Position numbers and translations under genes: made by a program. From contig NZ_WWEO01000040.1 of NCBI RefSeq assembly GCF_009928685.1, forward strand, positions 124,001-188,000: 64,000 nucleotides of DNA. Direction: 5' to 3'. Each line of letters starts with the position of its first letter. The first letter of the stretch is position 1. A model generated the notes under the pieces. It was not told the DNA's origin, ran no database searches, and saw nothing but the letters and a program-made list of their open reading frames with translations. Shown piece by piece: positions 8,749 to 17,553 of the stretch. Origin of the DNA: Mucilaginibacter agri. Its GTDB lineage: Bacteria; Bacteroidota; Bacteroidia; Sphingobacteriales; Sphingobacteriaceae.

Positions 8749-8839
8749 TGTCATATCGAGCGCTAGCGAGATATCTTCTTCGCCCTGCTTTTTTAACTTT
8801 ATTTACCGTATAAGATTTCTCCTATCATTCGAAATGACA
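8749..8839. repeat. REP-type imperfect palindrome, copy 2 (91 bp)
   Basis: Starts TGTCATATCGAGCGCTAGCG and ends in the near-reverse complement CATTCGAAATGACA. Same length and end sequences as the copy at 6358-6448. It lies between the divergent Nudix and riboflavin synthase genes. Confidence 0.7.
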
Positions 8840-8848
8840 AATTAGTGA

Positions 8849-8880
8849 TTGATAAACTAACGTGATTATATTTAGTTTTG
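8849..8880 (+). promoter_or_regulatory. predicted ribE promoter
   Basis: TTG at 8849-8851, 21-base spacer, TAGTTTTG at 8873-8880, matching the Bacteroidota promoter pattern. The leader to the ATG at 8915 would be about 30 bases. No FMN riboswitch was recognised in it. Confidence 0.5.
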
Positions 8881-8914
8881 CAACAAATCAATCCGCCTCG
8901 CGGCGCTCCATATT

Positions 8915-9499
8915 ATGTTCACCGGAATTATCGAAACTTTAGGCACCGTAACCGATCTGAAACACGATCAGGGTAATTTGCACATCACCGTTCAATCAAC
9001 CATATCAACCGAATTAAAGATCGACCAATCGGTGGCGCATAACGGCGTTTGTCTTACGGTTGTGGCTTTGGCTGATGGCCTGCATACGGTTACCGCTATT
9101 GAAGAAACCCTGAACAAAACCAATCTCGGTAGCCTTAAAACCGGCGAGGTAGTTAACCTCGAGCGTTGTATGCAAATGAATGCCCGTCTGGATGGTCACA
9201 TTGTGCAAGGCCACGTTGACCAAACTGCTACCTGTACTTCAGTAGAAGATATGGACGGCAGCTGGATCTACACCTTCGATTATGACCCTTCTGTTGGCAA
9301 TGTTACTGTAGAAAAAGGTTCGATCTGTGTAAACGGCATCAGCCTAACCGTTGTTAACTCAACTGAGCACGGTTTTTCAGTCGCCATTATCCCTTACACG
9401 CACGAGCATACCAATCTGCACAGCGTTAAAGCCGGAGATAACGTTAACCTCGAATTCGACATTATAGGCAAATATGTTGCGCGTTTAATGCAACGCTAA
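8915..9499 (+). CDS. ribE: riboflavin synthase, alpha subunit
   Basis: Dismutation of two 6,7-dimethyl-8-ribityllumazine molecules to riboflavin, last step of riboflavin biosynthesis; cytosolic trimer. The protein has 194 residues, the usual size. The N-terminus MFTGIIETLGTV is diagnostic. Two lumazine-binding barrels are visible as internal repeats: NGVCLTVV near residue 43 and NGISLTVV near residue 140. GHIVQGHVD sits at the start of the second barrel. The gene stands apart from other rib genes. Its 3' end overlaps the convergent TPR gene by four bases. Confidence 0.95.
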   Translation: MFTGIIETLGTVTDLKHDQGNLHITVQSTISTELKIDQSVAHNGVCLTVVALADGLHTVTAIEETLNKTNLGSLKTGEVVNLERCMQMNARLDGHIVQGHVDQTATCTSVEDMDGSWIYTFDYDPSVGNVTVEKGSICVNGISLTVVNSTEHGFSVAIIPYTHEHTNLHSVKAGDNVNLEFDIIGKYVARLMQR

Positions 9500-10647
9500 C
9501 GCTTCAGGTCTACGATACGTTTCTCGGTAAAGTCGATATAGTTTTTCTGCTTGTCGGCATCCTTTTTGGCGGTAAGGTATTTTTTGTAATACTTCACAGC
9601 TTGTGCAGTATCTTTCAGGTTGGTGTCGTATATGGCAGCCATGGAGTAATAAACCATTGGCAATTCGCCAAAAGTTAAACCGCGTTGGTAGGCTGTAAGG
9701 GCCTTTCTTGGCAGATGTAGCCTGTCATAGCAATCAGCAATCTCGCTATAATAACTATTGGTGTTTGGCGAAATCGCATCGTCGATAGCAAGTTGTAGAT
9801 AGTATATTGCTTTGGTATCTAGCTTTAGGGCTTTGTAGCTCATGCCCATATAGTAATGTGAAGTCTCTGATTGGGTCTGGCTTGAGTCGAGCGCATGAAA
9901 GGTTATCAGGCAGTCGGCATATTTCTTCAAATTAAATTCAGATACCCCCTTGTAGCTAACTATTTGTGATGTCTTGGCATCCATATCTATCAATTTCTGA
10001 CAAATGCTAATGGTTTCCGGATACTTTTTGAGCGTATAACAAACCTGCGCTTTTCCATCTAGTAATAATATATTGGCAGTATCTGCGCTTAATGCGCGGT
10101 CCAAAATCTTTTCTGCTTGTGCATTCTGACCGAATAGAATTAAAGCTGAAGAAAGGTCGTAGGCGACATCGCCACTTTCCGGATTAAGCGCGTTGGCTTT
10201 TTGCAGATATAAGAGATTGGCTGTTATATCGCCGGTAGTTTTTGATAATGTCGCCAGCTGACGGTAAACACTAAAGTTTGTACTGTCGATTTTTAAAATT
10301 CGCTTATAGTATTTAATTGCCTTCGGGTTATTGCCTCGGCGGGAGTTGATGCTGGCTATATTAATTAATGTAGCTACATTGTTTGAATCTACACTATAAA
10401 GTCGCTGATAATAACCTTCAGCATCGGGTAAGCGGCCAGCCATGTTAGAAGTGTAGGCCAATTGCGAGATGATCTTAGGATTCTCTACCGGCTCGGGATA
10501 GATCTTCTTTAAGTAATCTGCTGCCTCGGCATATCGCTGAGTCTGGTAATATTCAACCAGTAATGAATCTGTTTTTGCATCCTTCTGTTGAGCGAGAGAT
10601 TGCAGCGTGATAGTGCAAAGAATAATAAGGAATAGTAGGTTTTTCAT
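9496..10647 (-). CDS. exported tetratricopeptide-repeat protein
   Basis: 383 residues. Signal peptide at 1-19 (MKNLLFLIILCTITLQSLAQ). The remainder is tandem TPR helices, for example AEGYYQRLYSVDSNNVATLINIA, then KAIKYYKRILKIDSTNFSVYRQLA. At least seven units are recognisable, the last being AVKYYKKYLTAKKD. TPR arrays are protein-binding scaffolds; the partner is unknown and location is periplasm or outer membrane. Its promoter contains a 30-bp palindrome whose core matches the operators of the GLPGLI/barrel operon at 62 kb, suggesting common control. Confidence 0.82.
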   Translation of the reverse strand: MKNLLFLIILCTITLQSLAQQKDAKTDSLLVEYYQTQRYAEAADYLKKIYPEPVENPKIISQLAYTSNMAGRLPDAEGYYQRLYSVDSNNVATLINIASINSRRGNNPKAIKYYKRILKIDSTNFSVYRQLATLSKTTGDITANLLYLQKANALNPESGDVAYDLSSALILFGQNAQAEKILDRALSADTANILLLDGKAQVCYTLKKYPETISICQKLIDMDAKTSQIVSYKGVSEFNLKKYADCLITFHALDSSQTQSETSHYYMGMSYKALKLDTKAIYYLQLAIDDAISPNTNSYYSEIADCYDRLHLPRKALTAYQRGLTFGELPMVYYSMAAIYDTNLKDTAQAVKYYKKYLTAKKDADKQKNYIDFTEKRIVDLKR

Positions 10648-10655
10648 TTTACGAT

Positions 10656-10685
10656 GATTTATAACTAAATTATTAGTTATAAATC
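10656..10685. promoter_or_regulatory. operator-like palindrome upstream of the TPR gene
   Basis: Perfect 13-4-13 inverted repeat, core AACTAA-ATTA-TTAGTT at 10663-10678. It lies between a -33 TTG (10693-10695, minus) and overlaps a -7-like TAATTTAG (10665-10672, minus) separated by 20 bases. The same core, AACTAA-N4-TTAGTT, occurs twice at 62140-62177. Placement fits a repressor site. Confidence 0.65.
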
Positions 10686-10766
10686 GTTATCGCAAGAAAA
10701 TTATTTTATTTTTTTCGCAAAAACATAAAGCTCAGAGCTTCTGCGAGGAGGATAGGCCATAAACAA

Positions 10767-10794
10767 GTAGAGACACAGTACTTTGTGTCTCTAC
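10767..10794. repeat. perfect 11-6-11 hairpin
   Basis: GTAGAGACACA, six-base loop, TGTGTCTCTAC. It lies just downstream of the hscA stop codon (hscA reads leftward). It may end hscA transcription, though no T tract is evident. Similar GTAGAGAC palindromes are common dispersed repeats in other phyla, from memory. Confidence 0.55.
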
Positions 10795-10816
10795 GGTTAA
10801 TATTTTGATCAGATAT

Positions 10817-12673
10817 TTACTCTATACTCTTACCCTTCATGGCGTGGCTAATGGCCACATCCATTACGCGCTCAGCAAATGGGCGGGTATAATCATTCAA
10901 TTCATCCAGTTTTTGGTGGATGATATCTTTATCGCCACCGGTTAACGCTTCCTGTAGGGCTTTAACATGTTCAACTGTCTGCGTAATTTCAGCTATAGAA
11001 AGATGTTCCCTGTTTTTCTCGATAAATCGATTAACGGTATATACTTGTTGTTCACCCTCTGTACGGGCTTCAATCAGCATGCGCTGGGCAACGTCGTCTT
11101 TGGCGTGGGTAATACTGTCAATCAGCATTTGCTCTACCTGATCGTCGGTAATACCATAGGTTGGTTTTACTTCAACCTCTTGTTTAGTGCCAGATCGTAG
11201 TTCAACGGCCTGAACTTTCAGGATGCCATCCGCGTTCAGCAAAAAGTTAATATCTACTTTAGGGAAACCTGCCGGCATAGCTGGGATGCCTTTCAGATCA
11301 AACTCGGCCAGTTTACGATTCTCCTTTACCAGGTCGCGTTCGCCCTGGTAAACGGTGATCTTCATGTTAACCTGGCCATCAACCGATGTAGTATACTGTC
11401 TGCCGGCTTTGGTAGGCACTTTAGAGTTACGCGGAACTATAACATCCATTAAACCACCCATGGTTTCGATACCCAAAGAGAGGGGGGTTACATCCAGCAA
11501 TAAAATATCACTGCGGTTACCGGCTAAAATATCGGCTTGTAAGGCAGCGCCAAGCGCAACTACTTCGTCGGGGTTTACATCATCGTGTACAGCTCTGCCG
11601 AAAAATTCAGCAACTTTTTGCTTAACCAAAGCCGTGCGGGTTGATCCGCCCACCATAATCACTTCATCAATGTCAGTTATTGTTAAACCGGCATCTTTCA
11701 GCGCATTGCGGCAGGCATCAATGGTTTCATTCACTTTGCCCGAGATCAGTTCTTCAAACTTAGCACGATCAATGGTGCACCAGATCTCGCCGATCTTCTC
11801 GATGAAAATGCTTTGGTGCGCAAATGACTTTTTAGCTTCTTCGGCTTTTAAACGTATTTGCTGAACCAGCTCGCTATTGCTTTCGAGGGTGGCTTTATCA
11901 ATCTTGTTCTCTGCAATCCAGTAATCGGCAATGGCACGGTCGAAATCGTCGCCACCCAAAAATGTGTTACCATTGGTAGACAGTACTTCGAAAATGCCAT
12001 TCTGAATTTGCAGGATAGACACATCAAACGTACCACCACCTAAATCGTATACGGCAACGGTTTTAGTTTCTTCGGGGTTTAAGCCGATGCCATAGGCAAG
12101 GCTCGCCGCGGTAGGCTCGTTAACTATACGCAATACATCCAACCCTGCCAGTTTACCGGCATCGCGGGTGGCCTGGCGTTGCGAATCGTTAAAATAAGCA
12201 GGCACGGTAATTACCGCGCGTGTTACCGGGGTTTTAAGGGCATGCTCGGCACGCTCTTTCAGTTCTTTTAAAATCAGCGACGATAGTTCGATAGGGGTGT
12301 AGAACTTATCGCCGACTTTAATTTTTACCAGGCTTTCCGTATCGTCATCAATTACCTTGTATGAGAAAAAGTCCTGATAGTTTTCAATGTCTTTGTACGA
12401 GCGGCCTAAAAGGCGCTTTACAGAGAAGATGGTATTTGTAGGGTCTGTAGTTAAATAATCTTTAGCCTCATTTCCAACCGTAATATCGCCCGTTTGCCCA
12501 AAGTGGATAACCGAGGGCACTAACACGCCTTTACCGGCATCATTAATTACCAGCGGTTGCTTGTCGGGGTTGATAAAGGCTACCAACGAGTTGGTTGTAC
12601 CCAAATCAATACCTACGATAATATCCTCTTTCTGCAATGAACCTGTTGCCAGGTTGATAGAAACTTTAGCCAT
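10817..12673 (-). CDS. hscA: Hsp70-type chaperone, HscA (Fe-S cluster assembly)
   Basis: 618 residues. The ATPase domain begins GIDLGTTNSLVAF at residue 21 and includes VYDLGGGTFDVSIL and the VGGSTRTALVKQ motif. A substrate-binding domain follows (SLGIETMGGLMDVIVPRN). HscA transfers clusters from the IscU scaffold with J-protein HscB; cytosolic. The call over DnaK rests on the extended N-terminus before the ATPase core, the 'LGIETMGG' form, the short lid (ends KGKSIE with no acidic DnaK tail) and recall of Bacteroidota HscA sequences. Fdx and IscX genes sit separately at 41.3-41.9 kb. No hscB or iscU is adjacent. Confidence 0.82.
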   Translation of the reverse strand: MAKVSINLATGSLQKEDIIVGIDLGTTNSLVAFINPDKQPLVINDAGKGVLVPSVIHFGQTGDITVGNEAKDYLTTDPTNTIFSVKRLLGRSYKDIENYQDFFSYKVIDDDTESLVKIKVGDKFYTPIELSSLILKELKERAEHALKTPVTRAVITVPAYFNDSQRQATRDAGKLAGLDVLRIVNEPTAASLAYGIGLNPEETKTVAVYDLGGGTFDVSILQIQNGIFEVLSTNGNTFLGGDDFDRAIADYWIAENKIDKATLESNSELVQQIRLKAEEAKKSFAHQSIFIEKIGEIWCTIDRAKFEELISGKVNETIDACRNALKDAGLTITDIDEVIMVGGSTRTALVKQKVAEFFGRAVHDDVNPDEVVALGAALQADILAGNRSDILLLDVTPLSLGIETMGGLMDVIVPRNSKVPTKAGRQYTTSVDGQVNMKITVYQGERDLVKENRKLAEFDLKGIPAMPAGFPKVDINFLLNADGILKVQAVELRSGTKQEVEVKPTYGITDDQVEQMLIDSITHAKDDVAQRMLIEARTEGEQQVYTVNRFIEKNREHLSIAEITQTVEHVKALQEALTGGDKDIIHQKLDELNDYTRPFAERVMDVAISHAMKGKSIE

Positions 12674-12698
12674 GGTGTAAAACTACATTAACAAGCGG

Positions 12699-12706
12699 CA
12701 AATGTA
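12699..12706 (-). promoter_or_regulatory. possible hscA -7 element
   Basis: TACATTTG on the minus strand, 25 bases before the start codon, matches TAnnTTTG. No TTG at the usual distance upstream was found, so the promoter is weakly supported. Confidence 0.3.
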
Positions 12707-12845
12707 ATGAGTTTTGTCGTATGCACTGTCATAGCAGTGTATATTGGGTCTGAATCAGAATTTGCAGAATTAAAGGATTATCAGAATTATAAATATTAAA
12801 TTCCGATCATTTTATAATTCTGTAAATTCGGGTTCAGATATACTG

Positions 12846-15680
12846 ATGTTTAAAGCCATTTCCCCTAAAAAAATACTGTTTGTTGGTTTGTTTTCGGCCT
12901 GTGCCTTAGTTGCAAAAGCGCAGGAATTTGGTGGCAACCCGCCATCAATTAAATGGCGGCAGGTAAATATCCCGGCGGCACGGGTTATCTTCCCCAACGG
13001 GTTGGATTCTGTGGGCTTGCAAGTGGCTAATATCATCCAGCAAATGAATGGCGTTATTAAGCCCAGTATTGGTTACAGGCAAAAGCAGGTAAACATTGTG
13101 TTGCAAAACCAAACCACTATTAGCAATGGTTTTGTAATGCTGGCGCCATTCCGCAGCGAATTTTATTTAACCCCCGACCAAAATAGTTTTGAACTGGGTA
13201 GCCTGAGCTGGGCCGAGCAATTGGCCATACACGAGTTTAGGCACGTGCAGCAATACAATAATTTTAACGTTGGCCTGTCTAAAGCCCTTCACGTTGTGTT
13301 TGGTGAAAGCGGCCAGCTTTTGGGAAACACTATTGCCGTGCCCGACTGGTTTTTTGAGGGAGATGCCGTTTATAACGAAACCTATGTAAGTGACCAGGGT
13401 AGAGGCCGATTGCCGTATTTTTTTAATGGCTTCCATGGCTTGTGGGATGCCGGGAAAGACTACAGCTGGATGAAGCTTCGCAACGGATCGTACCGTGATT
13501 ACGTGCCCGATTGGTACCCGCTTGGCTATATGATGAACGCCTACGGTCGGCAACAGTACGGACAAACTTTTTGGCGAAACGTAACGCACGATGCTGCGGC
13601 TTACCGCGGTTTCTTTTATCCTTTCGCAAAGGGTGTTAAAAGATATTCGGGCGTAAGCTATCCCGAATTTAGAAACAATGCTTTAAACTATTTTAAACAA
13701 CAGATAGCTACTCCGGCTGATAAAGTTGTAGGCCCAAAATATGATAAAAACCAGCATTTTATCGCCAATAGGGAGTATCCGGCCGTTGTAAATGATAGTA
13801 CACTGATCTACGTAAAGAGTTCGTATAAAAAGATCCCAGCATTTGTGGTGCTAAGGGGAAATAAGGAATCGAAGATTAGAGTTAAAGATCTATCGCTCGA
13901 TAGGTATTTTAACTATTATAACGGCAAAATTGTATACGCTTCGTACAGGCCAGACATTCGCTGGGGTAACCGTAACTACAACGAATTAAAGGTGATCGAT
14001 GTAGCTTCAGGTAAGCAAAAGAAGCTAACCCATAGCTCCAAATATTTTTCGCCCGCCTTTAGTGATGATGGTAAGCAAATTGTGGCTGTGCAGGTTGATG
14101 TATCGGGCAAAAGCAAATTGCACATCCTTGATGCTGAAACCGGGAAGTTGTTAGAAGAAGTGCCGGCACAACCCGGTATCTTTTACACTTACCCCAAATT
14201 TTATAGTGAGAATAAGATCATTGCAGCCGTAAGAAATCCGCAGGGCAAAATGACCATTGCTTCGATAGATTTAAAAACCGGTAATGTTGAGAGCCTATTG
14301 GCGTATAATATAGCACCGGTTGGATTTACAGCCGTACAACGAGACACCATTTATTTTACAGCCACAGAGGGCACTAATGATCGATTGTATGCTTTATCTA
14401 TTACCGATAAAAAACTTTACAAGTTACAAAATGATACCCTGCAATACGGCATAGGCAATTATCAACCAGCTGTTGCAGGTAACAAGCTGGCATGGACCAG
14501 TTTCAGTGCGTATGGTTACCAGGTTCATCGGGCTGATAAGCAAAGTGTGACATGGCAACCCGTGGAAGCGCCATCAGTGCGGGTTTTACCAGATTATAAG
14601 ATTACGGTATTGAAAAAGGATTCGGCAGCCGATTTGATGGCTAAGATAAAGCCGGAACCCTTGAAGATAAGTAAGTATAATAAGCTGCATAACTTTTTTA
14701 ACTTTCACAGCTTACTGCCCGATTTTGAAGATCCGAATTACACGCTATCACTTGCTGGAGAAAACGTATTGAATACATTTCAATCATCCTTATCGGGTAC
14801 TTACAATCGTAACGAGGGCTATAAAGAAGTAGGTTACAATGCGGTTTATGGAGCGCTGTTTCCTTTTATATCCGGAGGAGTAGATTACACCTTTGATCGT
14901 AAAGGCTACTATCGGGGCGAGAACATTTACTGGAACGAGGCCAGCCTACATGCCGGGTTACAGCTGCCATTTAACTTTAGCGAAGGCCGGTTTAGCAGAT
15001 ATTTAAGTGTTGGTAGCTCTGTTTATTACAACAGCACCCATTTTCAGGAAGCCTACCGTAGCCGGTTTGCAGATCAGAATTATACCTACCTCAACAACTA
15101 TATCAACTTTAGCAACAGCATGCAGTCTGCCGTGCAGAATATTTATCCGCACCTGGCGCAATCAGTATCGTTGAGTTATAAAAAGGGGGTAATTAACGCC
15201 AGCAACTACCAGTTTTTAGCCACAGGTAATTTTTACTTTCCAGGTTTGGCTACTAATCACAACTTTGTGGTTGGGCTGGCTCATCAACAGCGTAGCGAAA
15301 ATACGGTGATCGATTTTTCCAATAATTTCCCGTTCTCGAGAGGATATACTGTTTACAACCTCTACAAAATGGATAAGGTGGCGGTGAATTATCATTTCCC
15401 GATTGCTTATCCTGATGCAGGTTTTGCTAACCTGGTTTATTTTCTGCGGATTCGTGGTAATGCCTTTTTTGATTATACCAAAGGGCAGGATTTTTACACC
15501 AACGGCTCACCCTTTAAAGGTAATTTTCGATCGACGGGATTGGAAGTGTTTTTTGATACGCAGTGGTTTAACCAGTCGCCAATTACGTTTGGTTTAAGAT
15601 ATACCCATTTGCTTGATGAAGATTTGGGGAGCCACGGATCTAATAGGCTTGAGTTGGTTGTGCCGTTAACGATATTCTAA
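12846..15680 (+). CDS. exported gluzincin-like peptidase with beta-propeller and C-terminal barrel-like region
   Basis: 944 residues. Signal peptide at about 1-25 (VGLFSACALVAKAQ). A zinc-peptidase motif is visible: His129-Glu130-x-x-His133 in AIHEFRHVQQYNN, then DWFFEGDAVYNET with Glu171 as candidate third ligand. This is the arrangement of peptidase MA-like gluzincins. Residues about 300-600 contain PD40/TolB-like propeller blades (FSDDGKQIVAVQVD, LHILDAETGKLLE). Residues about 640-944 are alternating aromatic beta strands ending in Phe, like an outer membrane barrel. The activity is inferred, not proven. The promoter must lie in the 170 bp after hscA. The stop codon directly abuts that of convergent cutC. 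Confidence 0.75.
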   Translation: MFKAISPKKILFVGLFSACALVAKAQEFGGNPPSIKWRQVNIPAARVIFPNGLDSVGLQVANIIQQMNGVIKPSIGYRQKQVNIVLQNQTTISNGFVMLAPFRSEFYLTPDQNSFELGSLSWAEQLAIHEFRHVQQYNNFNVGLSKALHVVFGESGQLLGNTIAVPDWFFEGDAVYNETYVSDQGRGRLPYFFNGFHGLWDAGKDYSWMKLRNGSYRDYVPDWYPLGYMMNAYGRQQYGQTFWRNVTHDAAAYRGFFYPFAKGVKRYSGVSYPEFRNNALNYFKQQIATPADKVVGPKYDKNQHFIANREYPAVVNDSTLIYVKSSYKKIPAFVVLRGNKESKIRVKDLSLDRYFNYYNGKIVYASYRPDIRWGNRNYNELKVIDVASGKQKKLTHSSKYFSPAFSDDGKQIVAVQVDVSGKSKLHILDAETGKLLEEVPAQPGIFYTYPKFYSENKIIAAVRNPQGKMTIASIDLKTGNVESLLAYNIAPVGFTAVQRDTIYFTATEGTNDRLYALSITDKKLYKLQNDTLQYGIGNYQPAVAGNKLAWTSFSAYGYQVHRADKQSVTWQPVEAPSVRVLPDYKITVLKKDSAADLMAKIKPEPLKISKYNKLHNFFNFHSLLPDFEDPNYTLSLAGENVLNTFQSSLSGTYNRNEGYKEVGYNAVYGALFPFISGGVDYTFDRKGYYRGENIYWNEASLHAGLQLPFNFSEGRFSRYLSVGSSVYYNSTHFQEAYRSRFADQNYTYLNNYINFSNSMQSAVQNIYPHLAQSVSLSYKKGVINASNYQFLATGNFYFPGLATNHNFVVGLAHQQRSENTVIDFSNNFPFSRGYTVYNLYKMDKVAVNYHFPIAYPDAGFANLVYFLRIRGNAFFDYTKGQDFYTNGSPFKGNFRSTGLEVFFDTQWFNQSPITFGLRYTHLLDEDLGSHGSNRLELVVPLTIF

Positions 15681-16436
15681 TTAGGCTTCGTTAGCATTGG
15701 CCAATATCGTTTTTACACGATCTGCGTCTGTGCTTTCGAAGGTATAAAGATCATGATAACGGTTGCCCATCATAATATGGTCGTTATGGTAATCCATGCG
15801 GCTGGCGTTGCGCATTTTGGCCGATGTATGCACTTCGGTAACGCCCGTAAAGCGGACCAGATCATGCACATTATGTTCGTTAACGCCACTGCCAGCCATA
15901 ATAGTGATACGGCCTGCGGCTTTCTCTACAAGGTGAGCTAATGTTCCGGCACCTTCAATGGCCGTGGTTTTGCCGCCAGATGTCAGTATCCGTTCACAGC
16001 CGATATCGATAATATCTTCCAGTGCCTGATAATAATCCGAGCATATATCAAACGCCCTGTGGAAGGTAACGCCAAGCCCGCCTTTAATTGCCTGATCTGC
16101 CAGTGCGCCGGTACGCTCTTTGTCGATGCTGCCGTCTTTTTTCAGCAAGCCAATTACAACACCATCGCAGCCTGCTTTAATACAGTTGGTAACATCGGCC
16201 TGCATAATCTCAAACTCGTAATCACTGTAAAGGAAATCACCGCCACGGGGGCGTATCAACGTGTAGATCTTTATATTTAAAAGTTTTCGCGCTAATAAAA
16301 TCTGGCCATACGATGGGGTAGTGCCTGCTTCGTTAAGATTTTCACAAAGCTCTATTCTATAGGCGCCGCCTTGCTGGGCGGCCAATGCCGACGCAACAGA
16401 GTTGGCGCATATTTCGAGCGTGATAGGGTTGTGCAT
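15681..16436 (-). CDS. cutC: CutC family copper homeostasis protein
   Basis: 251-residue TIM-barrel protein of the CutC family. Recognised from TLEICANSVASALAAQQGGA, RIELCENLNEAGTTPSYG, IRPRGGDFLYSDYE and GCDGVVIGLL, all family landmarks. CutC is named for copper tolerance in E. coli, but its biochemical role is debated and a catalytic function has not been fixed. The start at 16436 gives the family N-terminus. A 41-base gap separates it from the asparaginase-like gene upstream on the same strand, so the two may be co-transcribed. Confidence 0.93.
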   Translation of the reverse strand: MHNPITLEICANSVASALAAQQGGAYRIELCENLNEAGTTPSYGQILLARKLLNIKIYTLIRPRGGDFLYSDYEFEIMQADVTNCIKAGCDGVVIGLLKKDGSIDKERTGALADQAIKGGLGVTFHRAFDICSDYYQALEDIIDIGCERILTSGGKTTAIEGAGTLAHLVEKAAGRITIMAGSGVNEHNVHDLVRFTGVTEVHTSAKMRNASRMDYHNDHIMMGNRYHDLYTFESTDADRVKTILANANEA

Positions 16437-16477
16437 AAAGGGCAGATTTAAAAGTAGTTATACTAATATACGTAGGT

Positions 16478-17485
16478 TTATTTATAAAAGCTTTCGCCTT
16501 TAATCAGAGTTTTTTGATTCTCTGCATTGCACACAGCATAACTAAAACCTTCCTGTATGGCATAAGCACCATATTCGCCCTTTTTGTTAATGGCTAAAAA
16601 GCCTACTTGTATTTGTTTAGCTGTCTCCGGTTTCTTTTTGATAATGCGTTTAACCGCTTCCTCGCAAGCCTCCTGCGGCGAATGGCCCTGGCGCATCAGT
16701 TCAACCACTAAAAAGCTTCCTACGTTACGGATCACCTCTTCGCCCACACCGGTAGAGGTTGCGCCGCCCACTTCGTTATCCACATATAAGCCTGCGCCAA
16801 TGATAGGGCTGTCCCCCACACGGCCGTGAAGTTTCCAGGCCATGCCGCTGGTGGTGCAGGCGCCAGAGATGTTGCCTTTAGCGTCAAGCGCCAGCATGCC
16901 GATGGTATCGTGATTGTATTTGTTACCCAGTTTATAATCTTTGTTTTCGCTGTTGATTACAGGGGCATACTTGGCCGTTTTCAGCCACTCTTTCCAGGCT
17001 TTTTCAGATTCGGGCGTTAGCAGTTTTTGCGCTTTAAAGCCATGTTCTACCGCAAATTGGCGTGCACCATCGCCTACCAGCATTACGTGCGGGGTTTTCT
17101 CCATTACTAGGCGAGCAACAGAAATAGGGTGGTCAATATCTTCAATGCCTGCCACAGCACCGCAGTTGCCTTGTTCGTCCATAATGCATGCGTCGAGGGT
17201 TACATGTCCGTCGCGGTCGGGATAGCCCGCTTTGCCTACGCTGTGGTTATTCATATCTGCTTCGGGGATACGTGCGCCGGCTTCAACAGCGTCCAACGCG
17301 CGACCGCCGTTTTTAAGAACCGACCAGGCTGCCTGGTTAGCAGCTACACCAAAATCCCAGGTGGAAATCACCACAGGTAAGGTTGATTTTAAGGGTTCGG
17401 ACGTTTTTGCCATTACTTTGTTGGCAACTGATGAAAGGTATGCGCCGGCTGCGGCAACAGTAATAAACTTACGACGGTTTAACAT
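16478..17485 (-). CDS. N4-(beta-N-acetylglucosaminyl)-L-asparaginase / glycosylasparaginase-type Ntn hydrolase
   Basis: 335 residues. The N-terminus MLNRRKFITVAAAGAYL resembles a Tat signal (RRKF), so periplasmic location is likely. Ntn-hydrolase proenzyme: the autoproteolytic/nucleophile Thr194 lies in HDTIGML, followed by GNISGACTTSGMAWKLHGRVGDSPIIGAGLY, the substrate-binding region. These match bacterial glycosylasparaginase (as in Elizabethkingia), which splits GlcNAc from Asn of N-linked glycopeptides. Isoaspartyl peptidase is the near alternative; the long N-terminal part with WDFGVAANQAAW favours glycosylasparaginase. It is transcribed toward cutC and away from nothing obviously related. 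Confidence 0.87.
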   Translation of the reverse strand: MLNRRKFITVAAAGAYLSSVANKVMAKTSEPLKSTLPVVISTWDFGVAANQAAWSVLKNGGRALDAVEAGARIPEADMNNHSVGKAGYPDRDGHVTLDACIMDEQGNCGAVAGIEDIDHPISVARLVMEKTPHVMLVGDGARQFAVEHGFKAQKLLTPESEKAWKEWLKTAKYAPVINSENKDYKLGNKYNHDTIGMLALDAKGNISGACTTSGMAWKLHGRVGDSPIIGAGLYVDNEVGGATSTGVGEEVIRNVGSFLVVELMRQGHSPQEACEEAVKRIIKKKPETAKQIQVGFLAINKKGEYGAYAIQEGFSYAVCNAENQKTLIKGESFYK

Positions 17486-17553
17486 AGTGTACTAAGATAT
17501 AATATAGGATGGCAACGGAAAAATTATCACAAGAAAGATACGGTACAATAAAC

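Noticed and set aside
11355..11864. Long open frame antisense to hscA
   Set aside because: It mirrors the conserved frame of hscA, has no family-like sequence and no promoter pattern; a shadow of codon bias.
10817..12673. Calling this gene dnaK
   Set aside because: Extended N-terminus before the ATPase core, shorter C-terminal lid and no acidic DnaK-type tail; HscA fits better, though not certain.
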